Assembly: GCA_017591395.1 (NCBI GenBank)
Contig: WEDG01003466.1
Span: forward strand, 17,405-81,404
DNA: 64,000 nt
Source of the DNA: Schistocephalus solidus
Taxonomy: Eukaryota > Platyhelminthes > Cestoda > Diphyllobothriidea > Diphyllobothriidae
Direction of reading: 5' to 3'
Made by a program: the position numbers and the translations under genes
Part shown: positions 11,141 to 20,846 of the stretch, piece by piece
Numbering within the stretch: the first letter of the stretch is position 1
How the letters are laid out: the number at the start of each line of letters is the position of its first letter
Notes under the pieces: model-generated
Seen by the model: the letters and a program-made list of their open reading frames with translations, nothing else
Databases searched by the model: none
What the model was told of the DNA's origin: nothing

Positions 11141-13659
11141 CATGGGGGTCATTATTTCAGCTTACTTATTTTTGCGATCGCAGCTAGCCGGCCTTGCCGT
11201 CATTTTTCCGGGGTTGAAGGAAGAATTTATAATCGTGGGACCTTGCTCGATCCGTCTGGGCAGACAACTGCAAGGCTAGTCGGCTGACCCAGCTACTGCG
11301 GCACCGCTGGATGGACCCAATCATATCAGCGAACCCATAAACGGGTGACTTTAACGATGACTATTTGCTACCATCTTCCCTTTCGATTCTGTTCGTAAGA
11401 TCAAACCGCATTTCTGTGCTGAGAGCGTAGATTACGTTGGCTTATCGTGGTTTTGTGACATGGAGGCATCTTGGAGGTGACAATTTGGGTGCAGATGAGA
11501 GGTAAACTTTCGGGCGTGTGCGAAGGAGAACATAGTCTGACCCATGGGCGTTATCAGTTTCAGTAACACATATCGAGCTGCTATCACGAACAAGGCTGCG
11601 GAACCTTGGCTGACTTCAATTTAGTCAATATGACTGGATGTATGGTTGTCCTGGTAAGTGTTTGTGGCGGTGCTGAAAGCTCGTGTCGGTGAGAATTAGT
11701 TCTCATCAGCAAAGTCCAACATCCTCTTAACATAGTCACACTAAAAGCCAAATACAAGGCGGTCAATGAGGTGATAGTTTAAAGTCACTGGGTCCATTTC
11801 GACTATTGTATATACTATTCGACTGTCACGTTCAAAATGTCCACCGTATGCAACACAGCAGGGTGGCGGTGACGGCGACTTGAGCCAGATTATAGTGAGA
11901 GTAGACTTGCACTGCATCTACACCTCTGTTCCACTCCCCCACGGTGTCAATAAGAATGGAGACGGGAGAGGGCGAAGACCCACGCACAAAGACGTGGGGC
12001 GGCTCGGATCCCAGCTAAGCGGGAGGGCCATTAAGGTCACATAAAGGACCTATTGCTGTCTGAATCTCAGTTCGGGGGACCGAGTTATTCCCTCAGCCGG
12101 CAGATTTCCAAGCCACAGCTTTTAACGTACCGTGATATTTTCAAGCGCGTCAGATTGTTTACAGCGAGGAGTATGCGCTGAGACTGTCGGCCTCACTCTC
12201 CCCCACCCTCAGCATCAGGCCACCGTCCGAGCCGGTCAGCTATCTGATGCGGGAGTGGGGTGCAGTGGCTGAAGAGTGTTCAAGGCAATGTTGATGAGTG
12301 TACTCGGTTGACGAAACTCGAAATTCAATGTTCATAGGGTCACTGCACGATCCCATTGAATGCATAATTTGCAATGCTGACCAGAGACATCAATTAACCG
12401 TAGCTTTTGCCGGTTACCTACCCAAACTTCGAAATTTAAGGAAGAGACTGATCTTCGGAAAGTCGATAAAGACTATATGGTTAGGGTAAGACCACCTTGT
12501 TTAGCTCATACGGTGAAAATGCGAGTTTGGATTTGAAGATCCTTTACTTGATGAGGCAAGCTATCTTCTTCAACAGCGCAGTTCGATATAACTCTGTATT
12601 TCGTGACCGGTGGATACAACGATCGGCTTTATACTAAGGATGGTTTTCTGAGATGATATCATGGTTAAAAGACAGGACTGCGTACTTCTTAGCACACCCA
12701 GGTGTAGTCAGCTTGTAGACAAGGGGACTAAAGTATCTGAACCAGCAACGCCAACCGCTTGGACGCCCCCAAATGACAGAGTGTTGGGAATCGCCGAAGG
12801 AACAGTGTGGCTGACAGAGAGACTGCCATTGAGCACCTTGCAATCCCAAAAACTGCCAACCGTACATAAGGCAAAGGCGAATAATCAGGTACGGCGTCCA
12901 ATTCGGCCCTAAATTGTCCCAGTTTGCTGGATGTATTTCCCTGGAAAGCCCTAGTGATTCAAGTACCAGCAAGTCTGCGAGCAGTGCATCATTTAGATTG
13001 GGAATTTAAAATACTGGGTGTGAACACGACAAATGACTAACTTTTCAATGTTTTTCCTGTCCTTGGAGGTGCAAATCAACAACCTATGGTATTGGAGAAG
13101 GGTCAAAACAAGCCAATTGTTACGAATTCCCAGATAATTCTTCGGAAGGTGGTTCAGACAGACCTTATTGCGAAACCAGAAACAAAGCTTCTCCGACCAT
13201 TCTAGCACCCAGCCACCAACAGCAGCCCACGGCGAGAGGATATTACAACAAAATTTTGCGACCATGGGAAAGTTTATTTATCGCGCTGGTCGGTAGCTGA
13301 TGTTGGTGTGCACAGAGCGACGACAGAGATGTTCGGAAAACTGCTTTTCACTCGGACGTAATCCATTCGGTCGTTGACGGGTCCTCATCCAAGTAGTTCG
13401 TGGTTTGCAAGTTGCGAATGAGCGATCGCCACCAGAGGATTAATTTTGGTCACTATGGTATAAAGTGAAGTCGGAGCTTAACCCCTGGGACCTTTATTTC
13501 CGTAGAGCATGAGTTGGAGGTTCGGACTTCGGACAGACCAGCAGACGCAGACATTATACTGAGGAAGACAGCGCACCCTCGTATGTTGGGTATAAGAGAC
13601 CAGTAAAGTTCAGCACCTAGAGTCCGCTCGCGATTGAGTAGTACAGATTTGCACTATTC
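11141..13659. other. SDR intron 2, no gene recognised
   Basis: No conserved protein motif, RNA gene or repeat similarity was found. The longest frames (12634-12972 minus, 12993-13265 minus, 12661-12912 plus) overlap each other and have no recognisable domain. Confidence 0.35.
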
Positions 13660-14086
13660 GGTAACGATAGGTGACGTACAGCACCAAGAAAGCCAGAAAC
13701 CCCAGGCTCGTGTTTTTATTCATGTTCAACGATGAAAAAGTAAATGTTTCCCACCAGAACAATTATCCTTTTTACACCGATGTCGAAGCAACACCATTCT
13801 ACCGAAGTCTGTGCGGGTGAAACCGGCAATGAAGTTATCCCATGGCTTTCTAATCGCAATTTGCAATGGTTATCAAATTTTGGAGCTTTTGCAACAAATG
13901 CGCTACATCGACTTCGTAAATTCAAGGAGCAGAAATAACAACACATACAATTTTGCAAGGACCATATACACCGCATATTACCAGCTGTAATGCCCCATCC
14001 GTAAAACCCCTATTACTACCAGTCCCGTATTACACGAGGCTGGGGTTTCTGGTTTTCTTGGTGCTGTATATAACCTACCGTTATCC
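13660..14086 (+). mobile_element. MITE with long terminal inverted repeats
   Basis: The left end (13660-13713) and the right end (14033-14086) are inverted copies of each other over about 54 bp. The best blocks are GGTAACGATAGGT against GGATAACGGTAGGT, and TACAGCACCAAGAAAGCCAG followed by AAACCCCAGGCTCGTG against the same with two or three changes. The interior (about 320 bp) has no transposase. Target duplications are not obvious. A truncated inverted copy lies at 14740-15094 and a fragment at 56541-56600, so it is a dispersed family. Confidence 0.7.
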
Positions 14087-14160
14087 ACGATTCTCTCACA
14101 CAATTAGACCGGGGTTGCGGAGGCCATACCGTGGGTCGCAATACTGTAATTAGACATTTC

Positions 14161-14355
14161 ATGAAGTTTCTTAGGGATTTATAATACGGGTGGGTCCCTA
14201 ACAGTCGCTCGAATTGCATGTTTTAAATTGGCTCCTGTAGAATTTTGGAGCAAGAACCAGGCCACAAGGTCGCAGTGGCAAGAAAATTTGCTCGCAATGT
14301 CATAGTGTCGTCACGGGACTTGCGTTATTTCATAAGGCAGTCCTTCAAGTCCTGG
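14161..14355 (+). repeat. Dispersed repeat R, copy 1
   Basis: About 195 bp similar to 29871-30068: both have GGGTGGGT/GCGGGTGCC, CGCTCGAATTG/CTGCTCGGATTG, TTGGCTC/TTGCTCCTC, CCACAAGG...GTGGCAAG, and a right end TTCATAAGGCAGTC/TTTATAAGGCAGTC. It has no reading frame in common and no terminal repeats, so its class is unknown. Confidence 0.5.
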
Positions 14356-14739
14356 TAATCTCGTTGATATTGGTCGGCTAATGCTTATTCGTCAGACCCG
14401 AGAACTTGCTTATTTCACAACTAACTTCCGTCGAGGGCCGGTAACTAGCAGCTAGACCACCGGGTAACCCGTCTTCTCACCACATCAGCCAATGCGTCGT
14501 CAGACTACCTGACCCAGGTAGCTAATGAAGACAAAAGGCTGTGGCCAACAGCCACAATCAAGATGTCCGGCGTCTTTGTTCAACGTCTAGCTCGCCTACG
14601 GCAACACGCACAACTGGAATACGAACCCACAAAAGCAGCCGCAACCACAGACCGTCTCCAAGGCATGACTCAACACCGGAAGCACCCGCTCTGGTCTTGC
14701 CAGTGGCTACTGCTGCCTGAGGCAGACATGGAAAACTCT

Positions 14740-15094
14740 CATTACGGGTGGGGCATTACAGCGAGTAATAGAAGGCATATATGGATGGTCCTTGCAAATT
14801 TGCATGTGTTGCTCTCTCTTCCCTTGAATATACGAAGCCGAGAGTGCGCATCCGTTACAAAGGCTCCAAGAAGTTGACAAGCATAGCTGTTAGAAAACTC
14901 TAGGATGACTTCATTGCCGGTTTCACCCGCACAGATCTCGGCAAAATCCTGTTGCTTCGACGTCGGTGTAAAAAGGATGATTGATCTGGCGTGAAACAGT
15001 CTCGTATCGCACACTTTTCCATCGTTGAGCATTCAGCAAAACACGAGCCTGGGGTTTCTGGCTTTCTTGGTGCTGTACATAACCTACTGCTACC
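14740..15094 (-). mobile_element. MITE family, copy 2 (one end lost)
   Basis: On the minus strand this matches copy 1 from its left terminal repeat (15094-15042: GTAGGTTATGTACAGCACC, AAGAAAGCCAGAAACCCCAGG) through shared interior blocks (TCATCCTTTTTACACCGACG, ACCGGCAATGAAGTCATCCT) to AATGCCCCACCCGTAATG at 14740. The right terminal repeat is missing. Confidence 0.65.
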
Positions 15095-15298
15095 CTGTTT
15101 TTTGCATAAATGATGCCTGTTGTAGACAGGCACAGCACAGGAGCAGACGGAGGGACAAGAGGCACCTCAGAGATCACTTGAGGGAGGGAAAAGACTGCGG
15201 AGCAACAAAGAGATGAGGACCGCAAACAAACACGAACCGCTTCAAACTAGAAGCACATTTAAAACAGAGCACCGAGCTTTACTGGAGGAAAAACGTAC

Positions 15299-15860
15299 TC
15301 TGCAAAGAGGCGCAGGGCCCATTGGGATCGCTGATAGCCCGCTGCCGGCGTATAGCCACTCTCCCAATTCCAGTTTTCCGCGGGCAAGCATATCTCACCC
15401 GATTCTGACCTCTCAGCTGTCATCTCCGCGAACTTGGCCGCTCGTGTGTCCAGCAGGAAGACGACTCGAGCGCCATCTCCGTCTGTCGCAGCGGAGCGCA
15501 GGCTAGGCGCCAACAAGCGGGTAAGGAGGTAGAAGGCGAAGTAATTTGTGCCCAGTTGGTGTTCGAAGGCGTCGTGTGTGGGCCGTCGAGCACCCGCGAC
15601 CACACCAGAAAGGAGGGCGGGGGGTTGGAGCACAAGTCGATCGAGGTGCGGATAGTCATGGAGGATGGAGCCCGCGAAGCGCCGAATGGAACGCGTGCTG
15701 TCTAGGTCTAGGCGTCTACAATCCACGTGCGTCTCCTCCAAACCCGCGGAGCGCATCAACTTCGAACGTACGTTTTCACAATCATCGACTGAAGCCGAGG
15801 TCAGGATAATTACGGCGTTGCGTTCGGCTAACTTACGGAGCAATTCGCTTGACATTCGGC
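15299..15860 (-). CDS. SDR family protein, exon 2 (Rossmann core and active-site region)
   Basis: Residues 62-248. The acceptor CATATAG ends at 15861; GC completes the Ser codon begun by exon 1, and the donor GA|GTACGT lies at 15299/15298. The order of the SDR core is clear: ELLRKLAER...AVIILTSAS (alpha/beta 2), CRRLDLDSTRSIRRFA (the 'DL-x-D' adenine site), LDRLV, TNYFAFYLLTRLL, ARVVFLL, GYQRSQWALRLFA. Compared with active retinol-dehydrogenase-like SDRs, NNAG is replaced by LQPPA (139-143), the catalytic Ser strand reads FLLDT (196-200), and YxxxK reads YQRSQ (Tyr237, Gln241). Asn167 and Tyr237 remain. With no stop or frameshift this suggests a maintained pseudoenzyme, not decay. Confidence 0.85.
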
Positions 15861-16194
15861 CTATATGGATGTAAGAGAAAATAGTTATGTAGACAAGCAT
15901 ATCTGCAAACTTTGAATGACGATGAGAACACCAATTCCGATAAATATATGAATTGGATTCGCGGTAATCGTAAGGGAGGCTGAGGACGAACAGTTATCCC
16001 AACGATGAGCTTATTGATGCAGCAACCCCGCTACGCTTGGCTCGTGGTCCAGACTCTAGCTGGTGGCATAGCAACCAGCAAACGGTAGCTTCAGCCAATC
16101 TGGGGCATACCACCAAAAATATATAATTAAAAGTTGAGAACGGCCTATCAATTACATATTTTCGATCAAGTCAGACATAAAGGTCAGTGCACTT

Positions 16195-16312
16195 CGAGGC
16201 AACCCAAATAAACTGTCTAGGGTCCAAATCTTTGGGCATCTCAGTCCGAGGTCGGGGCAAGACTGCAGATGATAGCTGATAGGCCAGAAACGTTCATTCC
16301 AGTGGTATACAT
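16195..16312 (+). mobile_element. Hammerhead SINE, copy 11 (in SDR intron 1)
   Basis: A worn head (GGGTCCAAATCTTTGGG) is followed by GTCGGGGCAAGACTG, core CAGATGA, TAGCT-GATA-GGCCA, GAAA, CGTTCATT and CCAGT. Relative to the consensus the 3' strand of stem I reads CCAGT instead of CCGGTC, turning the U-G pair into U-A. It lies in the same strand sense as most other copies, antisense to the SDR gene. Confidence 0.5.
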
Positions 16313-16739
16313 TAGTCAAAGACTATAGGATGCGCCTACATTTGCGAAGCCAGAAAAAGGATAGTCACGAAGAGAAACGTGAACCAGGCCGTCCTCCTAA
16401 CGTGTTGTAAACCCATCTTTTGTGAATTTGTGGGGTAATTCTTCCCGATTAAGAAAATGACACACCTGATATTGCCGCAAAACACGGTCGGAATGCATAC
16501 AGAATTAATAATTATTTCGATACGATCCCAGGTGTGGAGTTCTTCTGCGCGCAATATTGTTCTGGTGGAAACGCATACAAAATGGCGAGATAGCCGCTCC
16601 CGTCGGACAGGTTGTTGGCGGATGAGAGACACGCACACAACTGTAGGCGATTGACCCTAGATATCCCTTAGATTGATCACACAAAGGACCCGCTGATAGG
16701 CAGAAGTGGGGGACAAGTGGTTACAAGCATGCATCTTAC

Positions 16740-16923
16740 TGGTGGCCTCCGTCACGAGAACTACTTTGTCACGAATTTTCACCTCAGGACCGTCATAGGC
16801 AGGCGCCCGGACAACGAGACGATAGAGGATGATGCCTCCACCGGCTGACGCGACCGCTACGGCGGCGCCTTGTAGCCATCGCCACACTGTCCAAGGCTTC
16901 TTGAGGGGTTGGAGCGGGCGAAC
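16740..16923 (-). CDS. SDR family protein (retinol dehydrogenase-like, probable pseudoenzyme), exon 1
   Basis: First recognised exon, residues 1-62 of 391. Residues 19-38 (GAAVAVASAGGGIILYRLVV) form a membrane anchor, as in microsomal or mitochondrial RDH11-14-type SDRs. Then KIRDKVVLVTEATS begins the Rossmann fold; the glycine motif TGxxxGIG reads TEATSRMS (58-65), so all three glycines are lost. The donor ACCA|GTAAGA is at 16740/16739. The exon starts at GTT right after CCTTTTCAG, at a codon boundary, and no in-frame ATG exists. Either a small upstream exon supplies the start or a spliced leader ending in AUG does, as known in flatworms. Intron 1 is 879 nt, intron 2 is 13,681 nt; exon lengths 184+562+430 sum to 392 whole codons. 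Confidence 0.8.
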
Positions 16924-17539
16924 CTGAAAAGGCAAGACCGCGTTGGAAAATCATTGCCCCGAAGTCAACAAGGAAAGCATACCTACTTATAGGGCTTTAG
17001 CATCTAAAAACACAGCGCGATGAGAGAAAAAAGAAGACACGATTGGCTTGGAAATTACGGATTCTCACTTGAATCCACCCTTAGAGACAGTTGCAGGCAT
17101 GCGTGGAGACAGAAAGGAGTGCAGTATTTATCGGCCGCAGTGGTTATGGAACAAAACGTCTTATACAGTTAGCAGCTCTTGCGTTTATTGTTGGAGGCCG
17201 TATTTGATGCGATGATAGCTAGTTTGTCCACACCCACGTCGTTAGCTGCCGTGATTTCCTGGGTGTTGACAACTATTGGTATAATGATCACTCAACAAGT
17301 TAGCTCACCGTCACTGGTTCTATTGGTCTCCCACGCCCTCCCTACCTAGCGACATCCTGATCAAGTCTCAGCAGAGAATACAGAGGTAGAAGGTCACTGC
17401 ACTTGTTAGTCAACTGCGGACCGGAGGACCGTGACTCAAGCAGTTAACGGCTCGCGCGGTTGTCAGCTCTTGCGAGAATTTCGGCCTCGTAAAACTTGAA
17501 TGTGTTGCCGGGTTCCGTCGAATGAGCTAGTACGCTTAC
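16924..17539. other. Upstream of the SDR gene, nothing firm
   Basis: This is where a promoter or upstream exon of the SDR gene would lie. A minus-strand ATG CTA AAG CCC at about 17000 precedes a GTATGC donor-like site, but that frame ends in TAG before the donor and its phase does not fit exon 1. No TATA box was convincing. Confidence 0.3.
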
Positions 17540-17830
17540 TCCTCACGGATGCAGCATGTTCGGTTAGTTGCGTCCCCAAACAATCTACCAGTTTCACAGA
17601 CGCAGCCGATTCTTCCGCGACTGCAAGAGATGCGGCAAACTACTTCAGAGGTTACCTGTTGTGACGGTGGGTTTTTCGGCCTCATGACCTGGCGTCTGAT
17701 GGTTGCCTCCGGTCTATGTGCAACTCGAAATCCCAGTGGTGCGAGAAGGCGGTTGACGGCTTCCGAGACATTTTTCATGGACAGGAGACTATCGCTGATG
17801 AGGGATTCGAGTGAGAATCCGAAACGTCAG
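17536..17830 (-). pseudogene. Penelope-like retroelement fragment (pre-GIY-YIG and GIY-YIG start)
   Basis: The minus-strand frame reads NVSEAVNRLLAPLGFRVAH, RPEATIRRQVMRPKNPP, then SEVVCRISCSRGRIGCVCETGR. In Penelope-like elements the linker before the GIY-YIG nuclease reads 'hrpenT-r..l.rpKd' and the nuclease starts 'vVYrI-C..C...YVGeTGR'. Here Tyr-Val-Gly is worn to Cys-Val-Cys, so the nuclease is dead, and the frame stops soon after. No reverse transcriptase part was found nearby, so this is a 3' end fragment. Assignment is by motif only. Confidence 0.55.
17795..17828 (+). ncRNA. Hammerhead-like motif opposite the Penelope-like fragment
   Basis: The plus strand has CTGATGA (17795-17801), a hairpin GGATTC (17803-17808) / GAATCC (17815-17820) with one extra G at its base, then GAAA and CGTC (17821-17828). 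A, C, G, T as helix III is the dimer-type short form known in Penelope-like elements. The flanks ACTATCG and AGGCAAC do not form a stem I, and the motif is antisense to the coding fragment, so it may be a relic or a coincidence. Confidence 0.35.
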
Positions 17831-18394
17831 GCAACTATAATTTTCCCAGCGATCACATCATCTTCCGACCTGCTTACTGGAACTCGCCTCTTCGCTTATA
17901 TTGAAGATGAGAGGGAGGAGGGGGTGATGGGAAATAACGACGGTTCTACGGTCCCAAATTTGTTCAACTATTATTTGCTCGCGCGTGTTTTAACCCTGGA
18001 AATTAAATAGTGCTCTGTTGCTTTTCAAGTGTATGCAGTAGTGAAAAAAGGGCGCTTTTCTCCTAGCTATAATCTGTTCCATGATCCGGCGGGATCTGTA
18101 GCATATATATGTCAGGGATAGTAGTTGCTTTACTAGGGGGAAGGGGACGTCTCTTCATCTTGGATGCAGTCCTTTGTTCTACCATTGACTACGACAAGAC
18201 AAACTCAGGCAAGATACCCACGAGTGCCCGCTGACCGTAGAATTCCGGGATTTTTCGGAAATTAACCACTCAAATCAGAAATTGTAGGTCGGGGTGGAGT
18301 TGTTGATTTCCGGACGTCAAAGGGTTAATTACAGATGCACTAGATGAGTGTCTTAAAAAGTGCACAAACTGATATTACCGAAAAAGACAAGGGA
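17831..18394. other. No gene recognised
   Basis: Plain intergenic sequence between the Penelope-like fragment and the next SINE pair. No repeat similarity inside the window was seen. Confidence 0.35.
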
Positions 18395-18455
18395 GTCTGC
18401 ACTAGTCATTTTTGGCTTATTAGCCGTCATTAGCCATCCATACCTAAACCCACAA
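18395..18455 (-). mobile_element. Hammerhead SINE, copy 12 (relic)
   Basis: On the minus strand: GGTTTAGGTATGGATGG, core CTAATGA, stem II CGGCT-AATA-AGCCA (four of five pairs), AAAATGACTAG. It abuts copy 13 head to head. Confidence 0.5.
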
Positions 18456-18530
18456 CACCAGGCGTTGGGCATGGCTGGTTGATGACGGCTACTAAGTCAG
18501 AAATTGTCATTCCGGCCGGCCGTACCGCAC
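18456..18530 (+). mobile_element. Hammerhead SINE, copy 13
   Basis: Begins at GGCGTTGGGCAT and carries the ribozyme module at 18473-18517 followed by GGCCGTACC. The tRNA head is missing. The copy matters because its stem I has changed on both strands together. Confidence 0.6.
18473..18517 (+). ncRNA. Type I hammerhead motif with compensated stem I (SINE copy 13)
   Basis: Stem I is GGCTGG (18473-18478) with CCGGCC (18512-18517); the family pair A-T at the second position is here G-C on both strands, so pairing is kept. The core is TTGATGA (C3 to U), stem II CGGCT-ACTA-AGTCA with four pairs of five counting one G-U, GAAA 18500-18503, stem III A-T-T/C-A-T with one mismatch, H17 T18511. The C3 change should harm catalysis. 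Confidence 0.6.
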
Positions 18531-19619
18531 CTCCTCTATCCCCTTACCCGCTTGTGCCCGGTGACAAGACAGAGTAAAGAAGACCGGAGGCGGGGTCGGG
18601 TCACCCGGACCGTGGCGTCAAGCCAGATCCCACAGAGTGGAACAAAAGTGGTTGGTGCGGAATGAGCCCGCACCTACGCGTGCCCATATTCGTCATTTGT
18701 TATGCGACCTCAACCCAAATATCGTCTGCCGCACCCTGATTTGGCCCCCATGTTGGTCCAACGCATCTACCACGCGAACCGTTTGGGGACACAATTCCCG
18801 CATAACAGTCTGAGACACAAACACACTTGACAGCCGACTTATTACTACCCTCCTAGTTGAGATAGAGTCGGCAAAATAGAATAGCACATTTGATGGCATA
18901 CAATGCAGACTGGACGACAGCCCGCACTGTTGGAGACTCGGGTTCGACCACTGCAAGGGGATTACACTTTCTGTTGCGTATTCGGTGAAGTTAGAATGCG
19001 AGAATTACCTAACGCGAAAACAAGCAAACGAAACTGCCAAAAAAATGTATCAGACGCACTGGCTGCACGGCAGCATGCTAAAGATGGAGCAGTGATCATT
19101 TTTTAAAGTTGCCTGGTCCAGATCTCTGTGGCCGTCATCAAGAGAACACTGTGAGCCACAATCACCAGATTAGAAAACAGACAACCAGCGGACGACTGTG
19201 TTGGTCAGTTTCAAAATCGAGAAAGAAACTAGGTTTTCGGATAAAATACAGAAATGAATTAGCTTATACTCCAGGCAAGCGAACTTCGTTAGATGGAAGT
19301 AAAGCACTAACCCGATTCGATTCACGCAGTAGACGGGCGTCAGCGAACTTGTGGAACCATTTGGCTTCACTAAGTCGAGAAACGACGGAGTATCATCTTC
19401 ACGTTTGCGTTAGCGGCAATGTGGATTGAGGATCTAGTTGAACATAGTCTTCCAGCGATTTAGATCTCGTTGTACTGCACACGATTTCTTCGCTATCGCA
19501 TAAGGCTTACTAGGCTCTCGCGTCAGTGAGAGTGGTCTCAAGGCCACAATAAGAAAGAGAGGGAGAGAGAGCCATTGCGGCCTGACTCTCAATCCTGAAA
19601 AGCTATGTTAGCTGGTCAT
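18531..19619. other. No gene recognised
   Basis: Short frames on both strands (18693-18956, 18903-19106, 19109-19429) lack known motifs. A short GA-rich run lies at 19553-19573. Confidence 0.35.
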
Positions 19620-20170
19620 TAGGAAACCTCCCATGCCCCGACTCGTAGCGCGCAGCGGCGGTCTCCGGAGCGTCGGAGTAAGCAACGTGGGAGGGGCTAA
19701 TCTGTCGTGTGGGGATGGCGTCACCAGCGTCGGTCACAGTCTCTCTTCGCGTCCCCATGCCCCAGTCGAGCGCGCCAGCAGAGACCGACAAAGCCCTGGT
19801 TTACTATGCGCGTGCGCGCGCGCGACCGAACACGGCGTCCGTGACCTTGGAACTAGAGGGATGGAGAGGCTAAGAGGGCCTGGCGCGGACGTGTGCGACT
19901 GGATGCGGACGGTCAAAGGGCGACCATGACGTTGTGGCAGGCGCCTGTTTGACCCCGCGGGTCCTCATAACGCAGTGGGTGCGATGACGCACGAGCAAAG
20001 ACGGGCTCGACGGCGGCGGACATCCGGCGCAGTCGACTCCCTCGACAAAGAACGGCTTGCTGGCTGCCTCAAACTTGGCAGGTTACGCAGATGGGTCGTG
20101 GCTACTTGGTCAGCGTCAGTCGACCAGGTTGGCCCACAGTTGCACTGTCAACTGGGCGTAAAAATTAAGA
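19620..20170. other. CpG- and GC-rich block with alternating GC tract
   Basis: Clearly richer in G+C and CpG than its surroundings. The tract at 19805-19824 (TATGCGCGTGCGCGCGCGCG) alternates purine and pyrimidine and could adopt Z-DNA. Open frames occur on both strands but carry no motif. It could be promoter DNA or an unrecognised repeat; it lies about 3 kb upstream of SDR exon 1 and just before the RTE-like LINE. Confidence 0.3.
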
Positions 20171-20846
20171 CCGGCAATGAGGCGTAAGGGCTCTGTGTCA
20201 CTGAAAAAACGTTCGGTATGATTTTTTTAAAGAATGACTGCACCCATTACGAACACGTCCACTGGGCCTTGATTTCGATAGCCCTGGGGACATCTTGTTA
20301 GGGCCAGAAATAGGCATTATTTAACGAATCGACGTCAAATTGCCTGACACAGAGCCAAAGTTCCGACTACTGCTCCATCCAGTATGTCTGAGGACTCAGA
20401 GATCCAGTTTATAGGACGGCTACACCCTCCCCTCCCCCCGACGGTGTTTCAAGTACTTCCGTCCTGAGGAAGATGGGTTACCCATTAGCCTAGTTACTGG
20501 CTTTCCGGCGCGTCCAAAGGTGACGGATAGTGGAACGGCCTTCAGTGAAGGTTAGCTGCGAAATAAGCAGACTCGGGTCTGGCGAATAAGCAGTCGCGGA
20601 CCAGGAAAGACAGTGCCACCAAGGTGCGACGGGCTGAGGTCTGGTACGCCAACAGCCCTATAAAAAAGCCGCAAAGCCCGATGACGGCACTGTGACCTGG
20701 CGAGTGCGAACCGTCATTAAATAAGTTCGCTCACCCCCGCTGCCTTGCGAGTAGTCTCTTGAGCCAAAGCGCTAGAGGAGACAACCTCAAACAAACAATC
20801 CAAGCGGCTGTAGGGGACCGCCCGTACTCAATCCCCACAACACCTC

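Noticed and set aside
17549..18010. 153-codon plus-strand frame
   Set aside because: It lies antisense to the Penelope-like fragment, which explains its openness; no motif of its own.
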